This document shows, piece by piece, positions 19,229 through 29,001 of a DNA stretch of 64,000 bases (position 1 is its first letter; every line of letters starts with the position of its first letter). The position numbers and the translations under genes are program-made. This DNA is from Flexivirga meconopsidis (GTDB taxonomy: Bacteria > Actinomycetota > Actinomycetes > Actinomycetales > Dermatophilaceae), in NCBI RefSeq assembly GCF_026162425.1, contig NZ_JAOBQJ010000005.1, positions 186,001 through 250,000 of the forward strand, read 5' to 3'. The notes under the pieces were generated by a model that saw nothing but the letters and a program-made list of their open reading frames with translations, had not been told where the DNA came from and ran no database searches.

Positions 19229-19420
19229 CGTGCACAGGCCGCAACCGTTTCGACTTATGCACGCCCCCGGGCCGCACAGCGTGCACAACCCGCAACCGTT
19301 TCGACTTACGCACGCCCCCAGCCCCCAGACCGTGCACAACCCGCAACCGTTTCGACTTACGCACGCCCCCAGCCCCCAGACCGTGCACAACCCGCAACCG
19401 TTTCGACTCATGCACGCCCG
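19229..19420. repeat. 51-bp tandem array (about 3.8 units) upstream of the protealysin gene
   Basis: Units start at 19229, 19280, 19331 and 19382. Each begins CGTGCACA and contains CCGCAACCGTTTCGACTTA followed by GCACGCCCCC. Units 2 and 3 are almost identical; the outer units diverge and the last is partial. The array fills most of the 286-bp divergent gap between the LLM oxidoreductase and the metalloprotease. Because 51 is a multiple of three, all frames look repetitive, but no start or ribosome-binding site supports a protein. Contiguity without spacers excludes CRISPR. Confidence 0.85.
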
Positions 19421-19460
19421 GCGTCGCGGAACGCCCACACTGTCGGTAGCGCGAGGCACG

Positions 19461-20633
19461 ATGAAGGACATGAGTCACTGTCTGATCGTCCCGCCCCAGA
19501 TCCTGCGTCGCCTGCTCGACAGCGACGAACCCGCGGTTGTCCGCGCCGCCGAACGCACCCTGGCGGTGAGTGGCACCATCGTCGGTCGCCGGTCGGTCCG
19601 CAGCTCCGGCCTGACCGGTTCGCCGGGTGCCGGCAACGCCGGGCTGATCCCGCAGGATCTGCGCCAACGAGCCGAGACCGCCCAGGAGCGTGAGCTGCCG
19701 TCGACGGCCCGCGACCGTAAACGGGCGCAGCAGAGCGCGGCCGCCACGTCATACAGCCCGAAGCGCACGATCTTCGATGCCAAGAACGGCACCGACCTGC
19801 CCGGCACCAAGGTGCGCGAGGAGGGAGATCCGGCCAGCAAGGATGAGTCGGTCAACGAGGCGTATGACGGGCTCGGCGACACCTTCGCGCTGTATGCGCA
19901 GGTCTACAACCGCGATTCGCTGGACGGCAAGGGTCTGCCGCTGCTCGCGACCGTCCACTACGACAAGGACTTCGACAACGCCTACTGGGACGGCGAGCAG
20001 ATGGTCTTCGGCGACGGCGACGGCGTCTACTTCCGGTCGTTCACCGACTCGGTGGATGTCATCGGCCACGAGCTCACCCACGGATTCACCCAGTACACAG
20101 CGGGTTTCACCTATGTTGCCCAGTCCGGCGCCCTCAACGAGTCGGTGTCCGACTGCTTCGGGTCGATGGTCAAACAGCGCGTCAACAAGCAGAGCGCGGC
20201 CGACGCCGACTGGCTGATCGGGCAGGGGCTGTTCACCGACAAGGTCAAGGGCGTCGCGCTGCGGTCGATGAAGGCACCCGGCACGGCGTATGACGACCCG
20301 CATCTCGGCAAGGACCCGCAGCCGGCCGACATGGACGGCTACCAGGATCTGCCGCACGACGAGCAGAACGACAACGGTGGGGTGCACGTCAACTCCGGCA
20401 TCCCCAACCGGGCGTTCTACCTGGCCGCCACCGGCATCGGCGGCAACTCGTGGGACGGAGCGGGCCGCATCTGGTACGACGTGATGACGGCCGGCAACCT
20501 GCCGAAAGACGTTGATTTCAAAGGATTCGCAGAGGCGACAATCAAATCTGCCGGGTCGATCTTCGGGGCCGGCAGCAACCAGGAGCAGGCGGTGCAGCAG
20601 GCCTGGGTCACGGTGAAGGTGCTGACCGGGTGA
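19461..20633 (+). CDS. Protealysin-like M4 zinc metalloprotease
   Basis: 390 residues. The short N-terminal propeptide has the protealysin signature (LIVPPQILRRLLD, residues 9-20), and there is no classical signal peptide. The catalytic part has the zinc motif HELTH (203-207), the third ligand in NESVSDCFG (Glu227) and the late catalytic His in GVHVNSGIPNRAFY. Protealysins are made without a signal peptide and act inside the cell or leave by other routes. The ATG at 19461 has GAGG 4 nt upstream; the ATG at 19470 is an alternative. A 51-bp tandem array lies upstream. Confidence 0.9.
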   Translation: MKDMSHCLIVPPQILRRLLDSDEPAVVRAAERTLAVSGTIVGRRSVRSSGLTGSPGAGNAGLIPQDLRQRAETAQERELPSTARDRKRAQQSAAATSYSPKRTIFDAKNGTDLPGTKVREEGDPASKDESVNEAYDGLGDTFALYAQVYNRDSLDGKGLPLLATVHYDKDFDNAYWDGEQMVFGDGDGVYFRSFTDSVDVIGHELTHGFTQYTAGFTYVAQSGALNESVSDCFGSMVKQRVNKQSAADADWLIGQGLFTDKVKGVALRSMKAPGTAYDDPHLGKDPQPADMDGYQDLPHDEQNDNGGVHVNSGIPNRAFYLAATGIGGNSWDGAGRIWYDVMTAGNLPKDVDFKGFAEATIKSAGSIFGAGSNQEQAVQQAWVTVKVLTG

Positions 20634-20671
20634 GCCGACTGTTCCGCGGCTGAATCCCAGGCCCCGGTCGG

Positions 20672-21400
20672 TCAGGTCGTCGCCGGCCGATCAGCGAGCA
20701 TCTTCTTCATCTGGGCGATCTCGGCGGTCTGCGCGGTCTCAATCGCGCTCGCCAGCACGGTGACAGCGCGCACCTTGGTGCGGCCCTGCACGGCCTGCGC
20801 CATGTCCAGCCCGCCCTGGTGGTGCCTGATCATCAACTGCAGGAAGAGCCGGTCGGCCGCCTTCCCCTTCACGTCACGCAACTGTTGCAGTTGCGCCGGC
20901 GTCGCCATACCCGGCATGGCAGAACTCGTCTCGGGATTCGACGAACCTGGGGATGCGCTCGACGCGCCGCCCATCCGCATGCCTCCGTGGCCGCCGGCCA
21001 TCCAGGCCATCGGCGGACGTGAGCCGGTCTGCGGCAGACCCCACACCTGCAACCAGCCGTACATCTGACCCATCTGCTGCTGCTGGCTGGTGATGATGTC
21101 GTAGGCCAGCGTGCGGATTGCCTCGTCGGACGTTTTGTCCCGGATGATGAACGACATCTCGACGGCCTGCTGATGGTGGGTCTGCATGTCCCGGGCGAAC
21201 CCGGCTTCCACGCTGTTGTCCCCCGGCGTCGAGTTGCCCATCCGGTAGCCGATCAGCCCGCTCAACAGCACCGCGACAACGGCGGTGGCCGCGAGGACCG
21301 TGGTGAGTACGGCGCGCCGGTTGCCGCCGCGCTGTGGTTGCTCGTCGAGGTCGTCGGTGCCCTCGGCCCGGTCGTCGACCTCGTCGGGTTCGTCGGTCAC
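20672..21400 (-). CDS. DUF305-domain membrane-anchored protein
   Basis: 242 residues. An acidic N-terminal tail is followed by one membrane helix (AVLTTVLAATAVVAVLLSGLIGY). The extracytoplasmic part has two ferritin-like DUF305 halves, each with paired His (DMQTHHQQAVEMS and MIRHHQGGLDMA). A Gly/Met/Ser-rich linker (GGHGGMRMGG) joins them. DUF305 proteins are suspected of binding metals such as copper; this is not proven. The start overlaps the stop of the DUF3105 gene. Confidence 0.85.
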   Translation of the reverse strand: MTDEPDEVDDRAEGTDDLDEQPQRGGNRRAVLTTVLAATAVVAVLLSGLIGYRMGNSTPGDNSVEAGFARDMQTHHQQAVEMSFIIRDKTSDEAIRTLAYDIITSQQQQMGQMYGWLQVWGLPQTGSRPPMAWMAGGHGGMRMGGASSASPGSSNPETSSAMPGMATPAQLQQLRDVKGKAADRLFLQLMIRHHQGGLDMAQAVQGRTKVRAVTVLASAIETAQTAEIAQMKKMLADRPATT

Positions 21401-22017
21401 GCCTGCTTGCCCGGAGCGTCCATGCCGCCGGTGCAGGCCGCGCCCGGCTCGGGGGTCTGCGGCCCGAGTCGGTAGGTCTTGATGAACTCCGGCAGCCGCT
21501 TGTCGTCGGCACCGGTCAGCGCCAGTTGCTTACCCCATGCGGTGATCACGACCGGGGCGGGCTGGGTCTTGATCGGCGACAGCAGGGTGTAGGTGTCCGG
21601 CAACGCGGCACGCAATTTGGCGACGTCGGCCGCCGAGGTGCCCTCCCGGTAGGTGACCCAGACCGCCCCGTGCTCGAGCGCGTGCACCGCGTTCTCGTTG
21701 GGCACCGGCTGGTTGTAGACACCACAGTTGAGCCAGACCGGGTTGTGTTCGCCGCCGACGGGCGGGGTTTGCGGGTAGCTCACCGGCGTCGTCACGTGCT
21801 GGCCGGCCTGCTCGGCATAACTCTTCACCGCAGCCAGGCTCGGCTTGGACTTCTGCTCGTTCACGACCACGAAGGCGCCGGCGCCGGCGACCGCGAGCGC
21901 CGCGACCACGGCTCCGCCCCAGATCAGGGCGCCCCGTCGCCGCTCCCCGGATCGCTGCTCCTTCTGCAGTCGCTGCAACTTGTCCTGCCGGGACGGCTCA
22001 CTCACCGGGGTCTCCAT
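21397..22017 (-). CDS. DUF3105-domain membrane-anchored protein
   Basis: 206 residues. A basic, coiled N-terminus (SRQDKLQRLQKEQRSGERRRG) precedes one membrane helix (ALIWGGAVVAALAVAGAGAFVVV). The outer domain has the DUF3105 signature PPVGGEHNPVWLNCGVYNQP and HALEHGAVWVTY, with conserved His residues. It is coupled by a 4-bp overlap to the DUF305 gene, a common actinobacterial pair of unknown role. The His-rich pair suggests a metal or redox function at the outer membrane face; this is inference. Confidence 0.85.
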   Translation of the reverse strand: METPVSEPSRQDKLQRLQKEQRSGERRRGALIWGGAVVAALAVAGAGAFVVVNEQKSKPSLAAVKSYAEQAGQHVTTPVSYPQTPPVGGEHNPVWLNCGVYNQPVPNENAVHALEHGAVWVTYREGTSAADVAKLRAALPDTYTLLSPIKTQPAPVVITAWGKQLALTGADDKRLPEFIKTYRLGPQTPEPGAACTGGMDAPGKQA

Positions 22018-22101
22018 ATTTCTCGTGTGATGCCACTGCGGGCGGAGTGCATGCAGTCAACGGTGCGGAGCCCGTTGCGGTTCCCATGGCGACTCATGCG
22101 G

Positions 22102-22845
22102 TCAGCGCACGATGTCCGGGAGTCGACGGATGGCGAAGTAGCGGTCGTCGAGCTCCTCGATGCCGAACTGCCCGATCGGCACCTCCTCCAGCACCACGTC
22201 CTCGTCGAGCCCGAACGGATGGATGGTGGAGACGACCTCACGCACCTGCTCGCCGTCGCGGAGCACCCGGAAGGTGTTGGTCACCTCGACCCGGCCGCCT
22301 GAGACCGGATGCGCCTCGAACCAGCGCTGGTATTCCATCCGGCCCATCGTCGCCGACTGCACCAGCTCCCGCTCGACCGGCTTGTCGGGCACACCGCCAT
22401 ACGAACGGCTGAGCAGGATCGGCGCGCCGGGTGCCATCACCCTGGCCATCCGCCGCCAGAACGCGTCACGATCTCGGCCACCGAGGAAGTAGATGACGTT
22501 GAACAGCAGTGCGCCGCCGCACTGCTCAGGCAGCCACGCCTGCAGAATCGGCTCGGGCAGCACCGTGGTGCGCCCCCGGATGTCGTCACGTTCGGCGATG
22601 CGCAGCATCTGCAGCGAGCGCGACATGGGCTCCGGCTCCACCGACACGATCTCGGTGTCCGGGAAGCGCTCGGCGAGGGTGATCGTGGTCAGTCCGCTGC
22701 CGGACCCGATGTCGACCAGCGGCAGCTGTGGCAGGAAACCGGCCGCGTCCCACGGGATGCCGTGCACATAGTCGCGGGACGGGTCGACCGGCAGCCGCAG
22801 CACCTCCCCGAACTCCGCCCACACCTGATTGTCGTCGCGCGCCAT
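22102..22845 (-). CDS. SAM-dependent class I methyltransferase
   Basis: 247 residues with a Rossmann core: motif I LVDIGSGSGLTTI, the acidic loop VSVEPEPMS, and FNVIYFLGG later. The C-terminal third has no motif I can link to a substrate. It has its own start at 22845 and is not overlapped by neighbours; era lies 17 bp upstream on the same strand. The 84-bp stretch before DUF3105 shows no feature. Confidence 0.75.
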   Translation of the reverse strand: MARDDNQVWAEFGEVLRLPVDPSRDYVHGIPWDAAGFLPQLPLVDIGSGSGLTTITLAERFPDTEIVSVEPEPMSRSLQMLRIAERDDIRGRTTVLPEPILQAWLPEQCGGALLFNVIYFLGGRDRDAFWRRMARVMAPGAPILLSRSYGGVPDKPVERELVQSATMGRMEYQRWFEAHPVSGGRVEVTNTFRVLRDGEQVREVVSTIHPFGLDEDVVLEEVPIGQFGIEELDDRYFAIRRLPDIVR

Positions 22846-22862
22846 GATCCAGAGCCCCGCGC

Positions 22863-23774
22863 CTAAAAGCCCAGCTTCGACAGCTGGTTGGGGTCACGCT
22901 GCCAGTCCTTGGCGATCTTCACGTGCAGATCGAGGAAGACCTTCTGCCCGAGCAGGTCCTCGATCGCGGTGCGCGCCCGCGTGCCGACGTCGCGCAACCG
23001 CGAGCCGCCGCGGCCGATGATGATCGCCTTCTGGCTGGAACGCTCGACGAAGATGTTCACCCGCACGTCCATCAGCGGCTTGTCGGCCGGCCGGCCCTCG
23101 CGCGGGAGCATCTCCTCCACGACGACCGCGATGCTGTGCGGCAGCTCGTCGCGCACGCCCTCGAGCGCGGCCTCCCGGACCAGCTCGGCGACCATCACGT
23201 CGTCGGGCTCGTCGGTGAGCACGCCGTCCGGGTAGAGCTTCGGCGACGCCGGCAGATACTTCATCAGCACGTCCCGCACGGTGTCGACCTGCTCGCCGTT
23301 GGTCGCCGAGCACGGCACGATCTCGTCCCAGTCGCCGAGTTGCTCGATCGCGACCAGGTGCTCGGCGAGGCGGTCCCGGTCGACCGTGTCGGACTTGGTG
23401 GCGATCGCCACCACCGGCCGCTTGCGCCCGCGCCGCAGCTCCTCGAGCTCCTTGGCGATGAACTGGTCCCCCGGCCCGATGCGCTGGTCGCACGGCAGGC
23501 AGAAGCCGATGACGTCGACGTCGAGCAAGGTCTCGCGGACCACGTCGTTGAGCCGCTGCCCGAGCAGGGTGCGCGGTTTGTGCAGGCCCGGCGTGTCGAC
23601 CAGGATCAGCTGGGCGTCGTCGGTGGTGGCGATGCCGCGGATAGTGTGCCGGGTGGTCTGCGGCTTGTTGGAGGTAATCGCGACCTTCTGCCCGACGAGC
23701 GCGTTGGTCAGGGTCGACTTGCCCGCATTGGGGCGCCCCACCAGACACGCGAATCCCGCGCGGTACTCGCTCAT
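22863..23774 (-). CDS. era: GTPase Era
   Basis: 303 residues. It is a ribosome-assembly GTPase that binds the 3' end of 16S rRNA. G motifs: GRPNAGKSTLTNAL (G1), TTRHTIRG (G2), LVDTPGLHKPR (G3), TKSD (G4). The C-terminal KH domain has KAIIIGRGGSRLRDVG. The start overlaps the upstream corC-like stop by 4 bp. Position after ybeY and corC is the conserved actinobacterial order. Confidence 0.96.
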   Translation of the reverse strand: MSEYRAGFACLVGRPNAGKSTLTNALVGQKVAITSNKPQTTRHTIRGIATTDDAQLILVDTPGLHKPRTLLGQRLNDVVRETLLDVDVIGFCLPCDQRIGPGDQFIAKELEELRRGRKRPVVAIATKSDTVDRDRLAEHLVAIEQLGDWDEIVPCSATNGEQVDTVRDVLMKYLPASPKLYPDGVLTDEPDDVMVAELVREAALEGVRDELPHSIAVVVEEMLPREGRPADKPLMDVRVNIFVERSSQKAIIIGRGGSRLRDVGTRARTAIEDLLGQKVFLDLHVKIAKDWQRDPNQLSKLGF

Positions 23775-25126
23775 TTGGCTGTCTCCTTCGCCGACTCCCG
23801 CCCATCCTGCTGTATGACGAGAGCCCGCGAGTGCTCGGCCTCCGGCGAGTCGTCCCGGGCGTCGCTCGCACCGGCATCCCCGATGCGCTCAACGGTCACG
23901 GTGGCGATCTGATGACGCCGCCCCGCCATACGCTCGGCAGTGAGGCGCAGTCCGGCGATCTCGCCGCTCGCGCCGGGGATCGGCACCCGGCCGACCAGCT
24001 TGGCGAGCAGGCCGCCGACCGTGTCGACATCGTCCTCGTCGATCGTCACGTCGAAGTGCTCGGCCAGGTCGTCGACCGCCATCCTGGCCGGCACCCGGGT
24101 GATGCCACCGTCGAGTTCCTCCACGCCGGGGGTGACCCGGTCGTACTCGTCGTCGATCTCGCCGACGACCTCCTCCACGATGTCCTCGAGCGTGACCAGG
24201 CCTGCGGTGCCACCGTATTCGTCGATCACGATCGCAAAGTGACGCCGAGCGGTCTGCATCTCACGCAGCAGGTCGTCGGCGGGTTTGCTGTCCGGCACGA
24301 AGGTGACGTCCCGCATCACCTCGGTGACCGGCTGGCGCAGCATCGCTTCGTGTCCGATGACCCGCTCCGCCACGTCCTTGAAGTACAGCGCGCCCTCGAT
24401 GTCGTCGGGGCTGCCGTCGGTGACCGGCACCCGGGAAAAGCCCGAGCGCAGGAACAGCGACATCGCCTGCCCCAGGGTCTTGTCGCGGTCGATCGTGATC
24501 ATGTCGGTGCGCGGCACCATCAGCTCGCGCGCGACAGTGGTGTCCAGCTCGAAGACGGACTGGATCATCTTCCGCTCATCATCCTCGATCAGCGCGGAAT
24601 CCGTTGCCAAGTCGACGTATTCGCGAAGCTCGGCCTCCGAGTCGAAGGGACCGTCACGATAGCCCCGGCCCGGGGTCACCGCGTTGCCGAGCGCTACGAG
24701 CGCGCGCGCCACCGGACTGAGCACCCGATGCAGCCAGAGCACGCCGGGCGCGGTGGCGAGCGCAAAACCGATCGCATGCTGGCGACCGAGCGTGCGGGGC
24801 GACACCCCGACCAGCACGAACGACACCAGCGCCATCACCGCAATCGCGATCAGCAGCGCGATCCAGAAGCTGTCGAACGCCTCGCGCATCGCGAGGGTGA
24901 CCAGCACCGCCGCAGTCGCCTCCGCGATGTTGCGCAGAAAGGTCAGCACCATCGCGACTGCCGAGCTGTCCTCGACCAGCTTGCCGAGCGGACCGGACCC
25001 ACGCCGGCCCTCCTCGATCAGCGCGTCGGCGGAGTTGCGACCGATCCGGCTGAGGGCGGATTCGACTGCGGCAAAAGCGAACCCGAGGACCACCGCGACC
25101 AGCGCGGCGATGAGTAACGGCACCAT
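23771..25126 (-). CDS. Hemolysin-family CorC/HlyC membrane protein (DUF21-CBS-CorC)
   Basis: 451 residues. The N-terminal DUF21 membrane domain has about four helices. A CBS pair follows (VPRTDMITIDRDKTLGQAM, GFSRVPVTDG; AIVIDEYGGTAGLVTLEDIVEEVVGEI). The C-terminal CorC_HlyC domain is present, then an acidic/polar tail. These proteins are linked to magnesium or cobalt transport. It overlaps era by 4 bp and lies 7 bp after ybeY, so it is part of the phoH-ybeY-corC-era operon. Confidence 0.92.
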   Translation of the reverse strand: MVPLLIAALVAVVLGFAFAAVESALSRIGRNSADALIEEGRRGSGPLGKLVEDSSAVAMVLTFLRNIAEATAAVLVTLAMREAFDSFWIALLIAIAVMALVSFVLVGVSPRTLGRQHAIGFALATAPGVLWLHRVLSPVARALVALGNAVTPGRGYRDGPFDSEAELREYVDLATDSALIEDDERKMIQSVFELDTTVARELMVPRTDMITIDRDKTLGQAMSLFLRSGFSRVPVTDGSPDDIEGALYFKDVAERVIGHEAMLRQPVTEVMRDVTFVPDSKPADDLLREMQTARRHFAIVIDEYGGTAGLVTLEDIVEEVVGEIDDEYDRVTPGVEELDGGITRVPARMAVDDLAEHFDVTIDEDDVDTVGGLLAKLVGRVPIPGASGEIAGLRLTAERMAGRRHQIATVTVERIGDAGASDARDDSPEAEHSRALVIQQDGRESAKETAK

Positions 25127-25133
25127 CGAAGCG

Positions 25134-25627
25134 TCACTCCCCCGACGGCGGGCTGATGCTGACCGAACCTCCGGTGCGACCGCGGCCCGCCAGGAACGTC
25201 AACAGCAGCCGGCGCTGCAGCTCGAACATCTCGCGCCGCTCGTCGGGCTCGGCGTGGTCGAAGCCGAGCAGGTGCAGGATGCCGTGCACGGTCAGCAGCA
25301 GGAGCTCCTCCGCGGTGGTGTGTCCCGCCTCGGCCGCCTGTTTGGCAGCGACGGTCGGGCACAGCACGACGTCGCCGAGCATCCCCTCGACCGGTTCGTC
25401 ACCGTCGGTGCCGGGTCGCAGCTCGTCCATCGGGAAGCTCATCACGTCCGTCGGGCCGGGCAGGTCCATCCACTGCTTGTGCAGCGTCTCCATGGCGGCC
25501 TCGTCGATGACCCCGACATAGAGGTCCACTCCCGGGTGCACCCGCATCTCGTGCAGCACGAAGGCGGCGCAGTCGTGCAGCTCGTCGAGGTCGACCGGGA
25601 AGTCGGTCTCGTTGAGCAGGTCGATGC

Positions 25628-25631
<4 letters not shown>
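25134..25631 (-). CDS. ybeY: rRNA maturation endoribonuclease YbeY
   Basis: 165 residues. A zinc-dependent RNase for 16S rRNA 3'-end maturation and ribosome quality control. It has the diagnostic metal motif HGILHLLGFDH near the C-terminus and the preceding TDVMSFPMDE and GDVVLCP. Its start overlaps the phoH stop by 4 bp. The acidic N-terminus and length are usual for the family. Confidence 0.96.
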
Positions 25632-26749
<1,118 letters not shown>

Positions 26750-26761
26750 CGTCGCTCCAGT

Positions 26762-28174
26762 CTACGGGCGTATGACGCGGGCCTCGACCGAGTTAGCCCC
26801 GTCCACGACCCGCGACCCGGCGATCCCGCCCGCGAACGCCCAGATCCCCGCACCGAGCAGGAAGCACACCGCCATCCGGTCGCCGATCTGCGGCGCTGCG
26901 ATATCGCCGGCGACCGCACCGAAGATGGCGACGCCGAGCGACGTACCGGTCTGGCGGGCGGCGTTGTTCAGGCCACCGGCTAGCCCGCTGTGTCCCGGGG
27001 CCGCAGCGACCGAGCCGGCGACCAGGGGCGCGACCAGCAGGCCGAGCGCGACCCCGGTGAGCACCATGCCGGGCACCAGCGGCCAGAACCGGTCCGGCTG
27101 CACCCCGACCGCGAGCGCCAGGCACAGCTCGCCGGCGATACCGACGCCGAAGCCGATGCGGATCAGCGTGCTGCCGCGCAGCCGGAGCATCCAGCGGCCG
27201 GCGAGCAGCGGCACGATCGTCAGCGGCACGAACGTCGGCAGGGTGAGCAGACCGGCAACCGGCGCACTGTGCCGCTGCACACCCTGCAGCAGGAAGGTGA
27301 GCACCAGGAGGGTGCCGTTGCCGACCAGGTTCATGCCCAGCGCACCGCCGCAGCAGCGCATCAGCCGGCTGCTGCGCCAGAGCTCGAGCGACACCATCGG
27401 GCGCGCGGCTCGCCGCTGCCGTATGACGAAAGCCGCGATCCCGACGGCCGCGCACGCGAGCAACCCCGCTGCGGTCGGCGACAGCCCGTCGCGCCCGAGG
27501 ACGATCACGGCGGCGATCAGCGTCCCGAGCCAGACGATGGACAGCGCCGCACCCCACCAGTCGGCGCGTCGCCGCACGCCGTGGCCGGCGGGCAGCAGCC
27601 GCGCACCGGCGAGCGCGGCGGCGATCACCGGCAGGTTGACCGCGAAGACCGGCCGCCAACCGCCGACGCCGACCAGCGCGCCGCCGGCGAGCGGACCCAC
27701 CGCGACGGCCGACCCCGAGATGCCCGACCAGATCGCGATCGCACGGGCGCGCTGCCCGGCGTCGGCCCAGATCGCGCTGATGAGGGCGAGGCTCGCCGGC
27801 AGCATCGCCGCCGCACCGACTCCCTGAATCACCCTGCCACACAATAAGATCGGCAGGGTGGGAGCGATCGCACAACCCAATGAGCCGATGCCGAAACCGA
27901 CCAGACCGGCCGTGAAGCAGCGTCGCGGCGCGACCCGGTCGGCCAATGCACCCGCAGTGAGCAGCAACGCCGCCAGCGGCACCGTGTAACTGTCGACGAC
28001 GCCCTGCGCGCCGGCCGTGCCGCCGCCGAGGTCGCGGTCGATGCTGGGCAGTGCGACGTTGACCGCGGAGACGTCGAGCAGCACCAGGAACATCGCCGCG
28101 CACAGGACGATCAGGGGCGCCCGGGGTGTGAGCGGTTGAGGTCGAAGGGTCGTTCGGGGCGTGGCTGCCGTCAT
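26762..28174 (-). CDS. MFS multidrug-type exporter (DHA2 family)
   Basis: 470 residues with about 14 membrane segments. Early motifs fit drug:H+ antiporters: VLLDVSAVNVALPSIDRDLGG in helix 1, LADRVAPRRCFTAGLVGFGIGS (motif A), CGRVIQGVGAAAMLPASLALI, and WSGISGSAVAVGPLAGG (motif C-like). It is divergent from an ArsR-type regulator with a palindrome between them, so it is probably de-repressed by its substrate. This gene pair interrupts the usually continuous rsmE-phoH order. Confidence 0.88.
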   Translation of the reverse strand: MTAATPRTTLRPQPLTPRAPLIVLCAAMFLVLLDVSAVNVALPSIDRDLGGGTAGAQGVVDSYTVPLAALLLTAGALADRVAPRRCFTAGLVGFGIGSLGCAIAPTLPILLCGRVIQGVGAAAMLPASLALISAIWADAGQRARAIAIWSGISGSAVAVGPLAGGALVGVGGWRPVFAVNLPVIAAALAGARLLPAGHGVRRRADWWGAALSIVWLGTLIAAVIVLGRDGLSPTAAGLLACAAVGIAAFVIRQRRAARPMVSLELWRSSRLMRCCGGALGMNLVGNGTLLVLTFLLQGVQRHSAPVAGLLTLPTFVPLTIVPLLAGRWMLRLRGSTLIRIGFGVGIAGELCLALAVGVQPDRFWPLVPGMVLTGVALGLLVAPLVAGSVAAAPGHSGLAGGLNNAARQTGTSLGVAIFGAVAGDIAAPQIGDRMAVCFLLGAGIWAFAGGIAGSRVVDGANSVEARVIRP

Positions 28175-28198
28175 ACGACCGATCGTGGGTGGGTGAAC

Positions 28199-28216
28199 CT
28201 TCGGTGGCCGCCGAAG
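28199..28216. promoter_or_regulatory. Palindrome, candidate ArsR-type operator
   Basis: CTTCGGTGGCCGCCGAAG is an 18-bp palindrome with a single mismatched pair. It lies in the 65-bp gap between the MFS exporter and the winged-helix regulator. Position and symmetry fit an operator for the dimeric regulator, controlling both genes. Confidence 0.5.
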
Positions 28217-28239
28217 CGATCCCGGGCGAGGATGGGCCC

Positions 28240-29001
28240 ATGATCGAGAGCACCCGCGCTGACGAGGGCGACGTGTCGCCGATCGCGGCGATGTTCGCCG
28301 ACCGGGCTCGTGCCCGGATGATCGCCGCCCTCATTGACGGGCGCCGATTGCCCGCGTCCCGGCTCGCGGCGGAGGCGGGCGTGAGTGCGGCGACCGCAAG
28401 CGGTCACCTGCGCAAGCTGCTCGACCATCGCCTGGTCCGGGTGGAGACCAGCGGCCGGCACCGCTACTACTACCTGGCGAGCGCGCAGGTCGCCGCCGCG
28501 TTCGAGGCGCTGGTTGCGATGACACCACTGCCGCCGGTCACCTCGCTGCGCCAGGGCACCAGGTTGCAACGGCTGCGGACCGCGCGCACCTGCTACGACC
28601 ATTTCGCCGGCCGGCTCGGGGTGTCGCTCACCGATGCGCTCATCGCCGACGGGGTGCTCCGGGCCCTGGACGGCACCGGCGACACCCGGCGGCGCGACGG
28701 CGACCGACTGTCTGCGCCGATCGAGCAACCGGCCTTCGAGCTCGGCCCGCAGGCGGCGACCGCGCTGGAGGCTTGGGGCGTCGACCTGGAGCAGGTGCAG
28801 AGCGCGAGCCGGCCCGTGCTGCGCTTCTGCCTCGATTGGACAGAGCAGCGGCATCATCTGTCCGGCGGCCTTGGTGCGGCCATCCTGCGGACCGCGCGCG
28901 ACAACGACTGGGTCCGTCCCGGCCCCCGACCCCGCGAGCTATCCATCACCGATGCCGGCACCGCCGCATTCGCAGGATTGGCACCGCAACTCGCCGGTTA
29001 G
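28240..29001 (+). CDS. ArsR-like winged-helix transcriptional regulator
   Basis: 253 residues. The N-terminal ~90 form an ArsR/SmtB-type winged helix (ADRARARMIAALIDGRRLPASRLAAEAGVS, then ATASGHLRKLLDHRLVRVE and RHRYYYLA). The C-terminal ~150 residues are an unassigned domain often fused to this HTH in actinobacteria. It lacks Cys metal motifs, so metal sensing is unlikely. GAGG lies ~10 nt upstream of the ATG. Divergent to the MFS exporter, which it probably represses. The stop overlaps the rsmE stop by 4 bp in convergent orientation. Confidence 0.82.
   Translation: MIESTRADEGDVSPIAAMFADRARARMIAALIDGRRLPASRLAAEAGVSAATASGHLRKLLDHRLVRVETSGRHRYYYLASAQVAAAFEALVAMTPLPPVTSLRQGTRLQRLRTARTCYDHFAGRLGVSLTDALIADGVLRALDGTGDTRRRDGDRLSAPIEQPAFELGPQAATALEAWGVDLEQVQSASRPVLRFCLDWTEQRHHLSGGLGAAILRTARDNDWVRPGPRPRELSITDAGTAAFAGLAPQLAG

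Noticed and set aside
19229-19420. CRISPR array
   Set aside because: The repeats are contiguous 51-bp units without unique spacers, and no cas genes are present.
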